Under the pieces are notes generated by a model. That model worked only from the letters and a program-made list of their open reading frames with translations. It searched no databases and was not told the DNA's origin. Below are positions 27,558-31,469 of a stretch of DNA of 31,469 nt, one piece after another. The DNA comes from CAYNFS01 sp964396685 (GTDB lineage: Bacteria; Patescibacteriota; Doudnabacteria; UBA920; 2-01-FULL-46-14): positions 1 to 31,469 of the forward strand of contig CAYNFS010000014.1 of assembly GCA_964396685.1 (NCBI GenBank). Direction: 5' to 3'. A program made the translations under genes and the position numbers. How positions within the stretch are numbered: position 1 is the first letter of the stretch; each line of letters starts with the position of its first letter.

Positions 27558-27979
27558 GATTTTTACGCAGGCTTCTCATACGCCCGCCTGATTTGAAGAG
27601 TTTGAAGACGGGAGAAGCGGGCGAAACATGGACTGCTTACGTATACCGACTTAATGGTCACAGAATTCTTGCCCGCAATTATGCTATCTTCGGCAAGAAA
27701 AAGCTCGGGGAAATAGACATAGTCTGCAAAAAGGGAAGACGATTGGTTTTTGTGGAAGTCAAAACGCGACGGGATGATAAATTTATGAGCATTGTGGAGG
27801 CAGTTAACTTTCGCAAACAAAGCTATTTGCGGCGCATGGCTAAGCTTTTTTTACAGCAGAATCCGCACTATGAGAATTATGAAATACAAATTGACATAGC
27901 GGCAGTCCTGCTTGGCCCATTTGACAACATTGTCAAATCTGTTAAACTTATAGAGAATGCGATAGAGGATTCTGCGTAG
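27554..27979 (+). CDS. yraN: UPF0102 / YraN-family endonuclease-like protein
   Basis: A 141-residue protein from GTG 27554 (GTGA overlap with the previous stop). TGEAGETWTAYVYRLNGHRILARNY, then KLGEIDIVCKKGRRLVFVEVKTRRDDK gives the E...D...ExK pattern of the restriction-endonuclease fold shared with Holliday-junction resolvases. The cellular role of YraN is unproven. No rnhB gene is adjacent, unlike the common neighbourhood. Confidence 0.93.
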   Translation: MRFLRRLLIRPPDLKSLKTGEAGETWTAYVYRLNGHRILARNYAIFGKKKLGEIDIVCKKGRRLVFVEVKTRRDDKFMSIVEAVNFRKQSYLRRMAKLFLQQNPHYENYEIQIDIAAVLLGPFDNIVKSVKLIENAIEDSA

Positions 27980-28003
27980 CGGACTTCGGAAGTTCGCATT
28001 TTT
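27979..28003 (+). terminator. terminator after yraN
   Basis: GCGGACTT (27979-27986) pairs with AAGTTCGC (27990-27997, one G-T) around CGG, followed by ATTTTT. Confidence 0.7.
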
Positions 28004-28025
28004 AATCTCTAAGCAACTTTAATAT

Positions 28026-29138
28026 ATGAATTCGCAAGATTTTGCAACAGCGCTGGCCGAGATTGCCGAAGAGAAGGGACTAGATCAGCAAGAAGTGCTC
28101 AAAATGATTGAGGCTTCTTTGGCGGCGGCATTCCGCAAAGATTACGGACAGAAAGATCAAAATATTTTGGTGGAACTTGATGGCAAAACTTTGGGCATGA
28201 AGGTTTTTGATGTAAAGGCGGTGGTTGCTGAAGTTGTTGACCCCCAAAAAGAGATTTCGGTGGAAGATGCCCAAAGGATTAATAAGAAGTATAAGTTGGG
28301 GGATGAGATACGAACGGAAATCACACCCAAAACCGGAACAAGTTTTGGCAGAATCGCCGCCCAAACCGCCAAGCAGGTTATCATCCAGAAACTTCGGGAA
28401 GCGGAGAGGAATGTGCTATTTGCGGAGTATAAAGCCAAGGAACGGCAATTAGTTACGGGAATTGTTCAGCGTTTGGAAAAAGATACAGTCTTGGTGGACT
28501 TGGGAAAGACTACGGGCGTCCTTTTCCCTTCTGAACAAATTAGGAGCGAACAATACAAAATTGGTTCAAGAATCAAAGTTTTAATACTGCATGTTGAGCC
28601 GACCGCCAAAGGACCAAAGATAACTTTGTCCAGGTCACATCCGGATGTGGTAAGGCGTCTGTTCGAGATTGAGGTTCCCGAGGTCTTCAGCGGGGTTATT
28701 GAAATCAAAGCCGTAGCCAGAGAAGCAGGCTCGAGGTCTAAGGTCGGAGTTTTTAGCCACCAAGAGGGGGTTGACCCGATCGGAGCTTGCGTCGGCCAGA
28801 GAGGAAGCCGGGTACAAACTGTGATGTCCGAGCTGGGGGGTGAAAAAATTGACATCGTGGAGTGGAGTGAGGATCCGGTGAAATTCATAGCCAATGCTTT
28901 AAGCCCGGCCAAGATTTTGAATGTGGAGCTCCATCAGGAAACCAAAGAAGCGAAAGTGGGGGTGATGGAAGATCAATTGAGTTTGGCGATCGGCAAGGCT
29001 GGCCAAAATGTCAGGCTTGCCGCCAGACTTACTGGGTGGAAGATTGATATCGCTTCGGAAAAGATCGGTGAGGAAGAGGAAACAACAGCAGAGGAAAAAA
29101 CAGATATTGCCGCAGAAAGCACAGCAGAGAATTCTTAA
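28026..29138 (+). CDS. nusA: transcription factor NusA
   Basis: A 370-residue protein: RNA-polymerase-binding N-terminal domain (NSQDFATALAEIAEEKGL...IEASLAAAFRKDYG), S1 domain (VTGIVQRLEKDTVLVDLGKTTGVLFPSEQI), KH1 and KH2 domains (VGVFSHQEGVDPIGACVGQRGSRVQTVMSELGGEKIDIVEW; LSLAIGKAGQNVRLAARLTGWKIDI). It controls pausing and termination. The C-terminus is a short acidic tail (EEEETTAEEKTD) with no AR repeats. rimP does not precede it. Confidence 0.97.
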   Translation: MNSQDFATALAEIAEEKGLDQQEVLKMIEASLAAAFRKDYGQKDQNILVELDGKTLGMKVFDVKAVVAEVVDPQKEISVEDAQRINKKYKLGDEIRTEITPKTGTSFGRIAAQTAKQVIIQKLREAERNVLFAEYKAKERQLVTGIVQRLEKDTVLVDLGKTTGVLFPSEQIRSEQYKIGSRIKVLILHVEPTAKGPKITLSRSHPDVVRRLFEIEVPEVFSGVIEIKAVAREAGSRSKVGVFSHQEGVDPIGACVGQRGSRVQTVMSELGGEKIDIVEWSEDPVKFIANALSPAKILNVELHQETKEAKVGVMEDQLSLAIGKAGQNVRLAARLTGWKIDIASEKIGEEEETTAEEKTDIAAESTAENS

Positions 29139-29181
29139 ACTTTAGGAATTTGGTCAATTAAAAATTGATAATTTCAAATTT

Positions 29182-29757
29182 ATGCCACTTGTCCCAATGG
29201 TTATTGACAAAAGTCAGTTTGGCGAGCGGGCCTACGATATTTATTCGCGGCTCTTGAAAGAGCGGATAATTTTTCTTGGCGAGCCGATAGACGATCATGT
29301 AGCAAACTTAGTCATTGCCCAGCTTTTGTTTTTGGAAGCCGAAGAGCCGAAGAAGGAGATTAGGATGTATATTAATTCTCCCGGAGGTTCAGTTACCTCG
29401 GCGCTTGCAATCTATGATACGGTGCAGTATGTGAAATGCGACGTGAGCACAATTTGCGTTGGGCAAGCCGCTTCCGCCGCGGCAGTGCTTCTGGGGGCGG
29501 GTAGTCGAGGGAAAAGATTTGCCCTTCCCAATTCACGGGTGCTCATTCATCAGATTATGGGTGGAGCGGAAGGCCAGGCCAAGGATGTTGCGATTCAGAC
29601 CAAAGAGATGCTTCGTGTCAAGGAGCAGGTGGACAGAATTTTGGCAAAGCACACGGGTCAGCCAAAAGAGAAAATTGAAAAAGACACGGACCGCGATTTC
29701 TACATGACCGCAGAGGAAGCTAAAAAATACGGTTTAATAGACAAAATTATAGTTTAA
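29182..29757 (+). CDS. clpP: ATP-dependent Clp protease proteolytic subunit ClpP
   Basis: A 191-residue serine peptidase with the catalytic triad S98 (GQAASAAAVLL), H123 (RVLIHQIMGG) and D172 (DTDRDFYMTAEEA), MYINSPGGSVTSALAIYDT near residue 62. No propeptide. It forms a tetradecamer that degrades proteins fed by Clp ATPases. No ATPase partner lies in the window. There is no Shine-Dalgarno sequence; an AT-rich repeat precedes the gene. Confidence 0.97.
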   Translation: MPLVPMVIDKSQFGERAYDIYSRLLKERIIFLGEPIDDHVANLVIAQLLFLEAEEPKKEIRMYINSPGGSVTSALAIYDTVQYVKCDVSTICVGQAASAAAVLLGAGSRGKRFALPNSRVLIHQIMGGAEGQAKDVAIQTKEMLRVKEQVDRILAKHTGQPKEKIEKDTDRDFYMTAEEAKKYGLIDKIIV

Positions 29758-29784
29758 GAAACAACTTAACAAAACTGCCCAAAG

Positions 29785-29805
29785 CCCCTCAAAGTGAGGG
29801 GTTTT
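29785..29805 (+). terminator. terminator after clpP
   Basis: CCCCTC (29785-29790) pairs with GAGGGG (29796-29801) around AAAGT, followed by TTTT. Confidence 0.85.
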
Positions 29806-29824
29806 AAAATTATCCCAAAATTTC

Positions 29825-29853
29825 TTGACTTTTTCCCTAAAACTTGATATTAT
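29825..29853 (+). promoter_or_regulatory. promoter of the HTH-surface protein operon
   Basis: TTGACT (29825-29830), 17 bases, TATTAT (29848-29853). The 109-base leader contains the palindromic element at 29904-29949. Confidence 0.65.
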
Positions 29854-29903
29854 ATATGTAGAATTTAGATAGTTTTGTTAGGTCCGAGAAACAAAAATTC
29901 ACT

Positions 29904-29949
29904 CTGTTAAATCCTCGCAATAGCGAGGGCCGTAAACGGCATTTAACAG
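29904..29949 (+). repeat. palindromic element in the leader, same family as in rluD
   Basis: Outer arms CTGTTAAAT (29904-29912) and ATTTAACAG (29941-29949) are identical to those of the element inside the rluD-like gene, and the arm-to-arm length is 46 bases in both. Inner hairpins differ: CCTCGC-AATA-GCGAGG (29913-29928) and GCCGT-AA-ACGGC (29929-29940). Confidence 0.9.
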
Positions 29950-29968
29950 GGCAAAAAAACAAAAACAA

Positions 29969-30166
29969 ATGTCGTTTGAGGAGTTGCCAGAGCTTCTTAC
30001 TATTCGCAACGCCTCCCAGCTCCTAAGTGTCCACCCTAATACCCTTCGCAATTGGGAAAAAGAAGGGCTTATTCAAGTCATCCGAATTGGCAAACGGGGA
30101 GACCGCCGGTATAAAAAAGAGCTTATCTGGAGAATAATGAATTCCCACGGTTTGCAAAGCACATGA
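29969..30166 (+). CDS. small helix-turn-helix (MerR/excisionase-like) protein
   Basis: A 65-residue protein: LTIRNASQLLSVHPNTLRNWEKEGLIQVIRIGKRGDRRYKKELI is the DNA-binding half of a MerR/excisionase-type winged helix, with the Y residue at the wing end. It lacks any effector domain. Its stop overlaps the start of the secreted repeat protein (ATGA at 30163), so it is likely the regulator of that gene or operon. Confidence 0.82.
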   Translation: MSFEELPELLTIRNASQLLSVHPNTLRNWEKEGLIQVIRIGKRGDRRYKKELIWRIMNSHGLQST

Positions 30167-31469
30167 AATCAAAACAAAAACAAACTAAAAAATTTGTATC
30201 AATAACCGCAATTCTGGTCTTGGGTTTGTTGGGGATTGGGGTGTTTCTCGCAAGCGGGGCTCAAGCCGCAACCGGTGTTCCGGAAATCATAAGTTATCAA
30301 GGGCGCTTGACCAACAGTTCCGGAGCCCTTTTGGGCGGAAGCGGAACGGATTTCGTTTTCCGTTTTTCCATTTGGAACAACCCCACTGTGCCTTTAGGTT
30401 TACAGCTGTGGCCATCCGGTACTCCCGGAAACGCTACCACCACTGTGGTGGAAGGAGTATTCAATGTTAATATCGGCGATACTTCAAGCGGCACTGATGC
30501 CTTGACCTATAATTTCAATGACAACGACACAGTTTATTTGCAAGTGGAAGTCTCAACTGACGGGATCAGTTTTGAGCCTCTTTCGCCCCGCCAGCAAATT
30601 ACCGCAAGCGGCTTTGCCATCAATGCCAACACCGTCGGTGGTTACACTCCGGCGCAGTCTGCAAGCGGCAGCCAGATTCCGGTTTTGACTTCGGGCAATC
30701 TGGTCTTGGGAGGGGCCAATCCGCAGATAAACGTTACCGGGTCCTACACTTTGACTTTCCAGAGCGGAGTCACGGGCAACATTCAATTTTTCTCTTCAGC
30801 AAATTCCTTAACTTCAGCAGGTACTCTGACCCTGGCGGGAGGACTGAACGCCAATAGCGCAACGACAACTGACACGTTGGCTGTTGGCGGAACTTTACGT
30901 TTGGCCGACGGCAGTGCCACCTTTCCCGGCTTTACTTTTGCGAATGATTTGAATACCGGAATATTTAGAAGCGGGGATGATATTTTGGATATCTCTACTG
31001 GCGGGGTAAGCCGGCTTACCATAACTACGGCTACTTCAACTTTTGCCACTTCAATTGTAGCTGACTCCACCACTTTCATTGTTAACGCCAATGAAAACCG
31101 GGTTGGTATAGGCACCGTCTCTCCGACCAGTACATTAGCTGTGGTGGGCGATACGAGGCTAAACGGGGCAGTCAATATAACTGGAACTTTGACTTTAGGT
31201 CTTAATTGTTCGGGCATGTCTAATAACGGCACGCTCACCGCTGATGCTTCAGGACAAGTGTTCTGCGATCCGGATGCTGGAGGAGGAGCCTCAACCGGTG
31301 ATCCCGGAGCCTGGAATCAGCTCTGGGCAGGAGCCTCTCCCGCACTCACCCCCACAGATACCACCGCCGGCATCTTTGTGCGGGCCTCCTCCACCTTTGA
31401 TTCCACCTTGAGGATCAACGGGGCCTTGTCCGCACTGGCTAATGCCACCTCAACCTTTGCGGACGGCGC
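30163..31469 (+). CDS. secreted repeat protein with VGIGT-type motifs (partial, 3' end missing)
   Basis: An open frame of 435 codons from ATG 30163 to the window edge, without a stop. A signal peptide (basic start, then a hydrophobic core of about residues 12-30, likely cut after AQA) leads into PEIISYQGRLTNSSGALLGG, a domain start common in large CPR secreted proteins. Low-complexity Gly/Ser/Thr/Asn beta-rich sequence follows, with FANDLNTGIFRSGDD, NRVGIGTVSPTSTLAVVGD and repeated ATSTF/SSTFD units. Such motifs occur in phage tail-fibre and adhesin-like proteins and often form trimeric shafts. Surface attachment is inferred. Confidence 0.85.
   Translation, partial: MKSKQKQTKKFVSITAILVLGLLGIGVFLASGAQAATGVPEIISYQGRLTNSSGALLGGSGTDFVFRFSIWNNPTVPLGLQLWPSGTPGNATTTVVEGVFNVNIGDTSSGTDALTYNFNDNDTVYLQVEVSTDGISFEPLSPRQQITASGFAINANTVGGYTPAQSASGSQIPVLTSGNLVLGGANPQINVTGSYTLTFQSGVTGNIQFFSSANSLTSAGTLTLAGGLNANSATTTDTLAVGGTLRLADGSATFPGFTFANDLNTGIFRSGDDILDISTGGVSRLTITTATSTFATSIVADSTTFIVNANENRVGIGTVSPTSTLAVVGDTRLNGAVNITGTLTLGLNCSGMSNNGTLTADASGQVFCDPDAGGGASTGDPGAWNQLWAGASPALTPTDTTAGIFVRASSTFDSTLRINGALSALANATSTFADG

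Noticed and set aside
30297..31238. Minus-strand frames inside the secreted repeat protein
   Set aside because: The plus frame is open for 435 codons with a signal peptide and known repeat motifs; the minus frames are shadows of its low-complexity Thr/Ser/Gly coding.

Overview
The window looks like one chromosomal contig of a Candidate Phyla Radiation (Patescibacteria) bacterium, probably Parcubacteria-like. The grounds are compact housekeeping genes (a very short SMC, FtsH, RNase III, S16/L19, RNase Y, NusA, ClpP), many AT-rich inverted repeats between genes, several toxin-antitoxin pairs, and a large secreted repeat protein of the type common in these genomes. TGA acts as a stop throughout, so the code is the standard bacterial one. 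The lineage is inferred from gene content; no 16S rRNA gene is present.

Left third (1-9345) is accessory. It starts with the N-terminus of a homoserine-dehydrogenase-like gene on the minus strand. Next comes a mercury/thiol cluster: a thioredoxin-fold protein, an ArsR-type repressor with a palindrome on its promoter, a 53-residue Cys protein, a MerC-like membrane protein and a MerA-type reductase ending in a vicinal Cys pair. Then come a HAD phosphatase, a GC-rich stretch that may encode a structured RNA, a MurQ-like SIS protein and a Crp/Fnr-family regulator. A glutaredoxin, a Met-rich membrane protein, a 41-residue His/Cys-rich peptide and a broken thioredoxin reductase follow. Five CRP-type sites (TGTRA-N6-TYACA-like) lie in gene starts across 300-5833, and the regulator's recognition helix has the R-E residues expected to read them. 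A BrnT/CopG toxin-antitoxin pair and a CapA-like gene close this part.

Middle (9395-21447) is mainly housekeeping: tRNA-Leu, ftsH, a membrane protein, tRNA-Val, rnc, smc and a dedA gene. A toxin-antitoxin island follows (DUF4258/DUF2283, a ribbon-helix-helix protein, DUF433/DUF5615), whose promoter is nearly a copy of the rpsP promoter. Then comes the rpsP-KH-trmD-(dedA, rluD)-rplS cluster; rimM is missing from its usual place.

Right part: sufS-sufU-sodA on the minus strand, with a leftover second sod 3' end; rny-ymdB-methyltransferase-membrane protein-yraN-nusA-clpP on the plus strand; and a small HTH gene overlapping a secreted repeat protein that runs off the contig end.

Three themes run through the window. 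Short palindromic elements sit between genes, inside a terminator loop and in frame inside rluD, smc, sufS and trmD; two of them share outer arms and length but have different inner hairpins. Several good promoters start transcription within about 10 bases of the start codon, implying leaderless or near-leaderless mRNAs, whereas accessory genes tend to carry strong Shine-Dalgarno sequences. Redox and metal-thiol functions are clustered near one Crp-like regulator that has its own C-terminal Cys pair.
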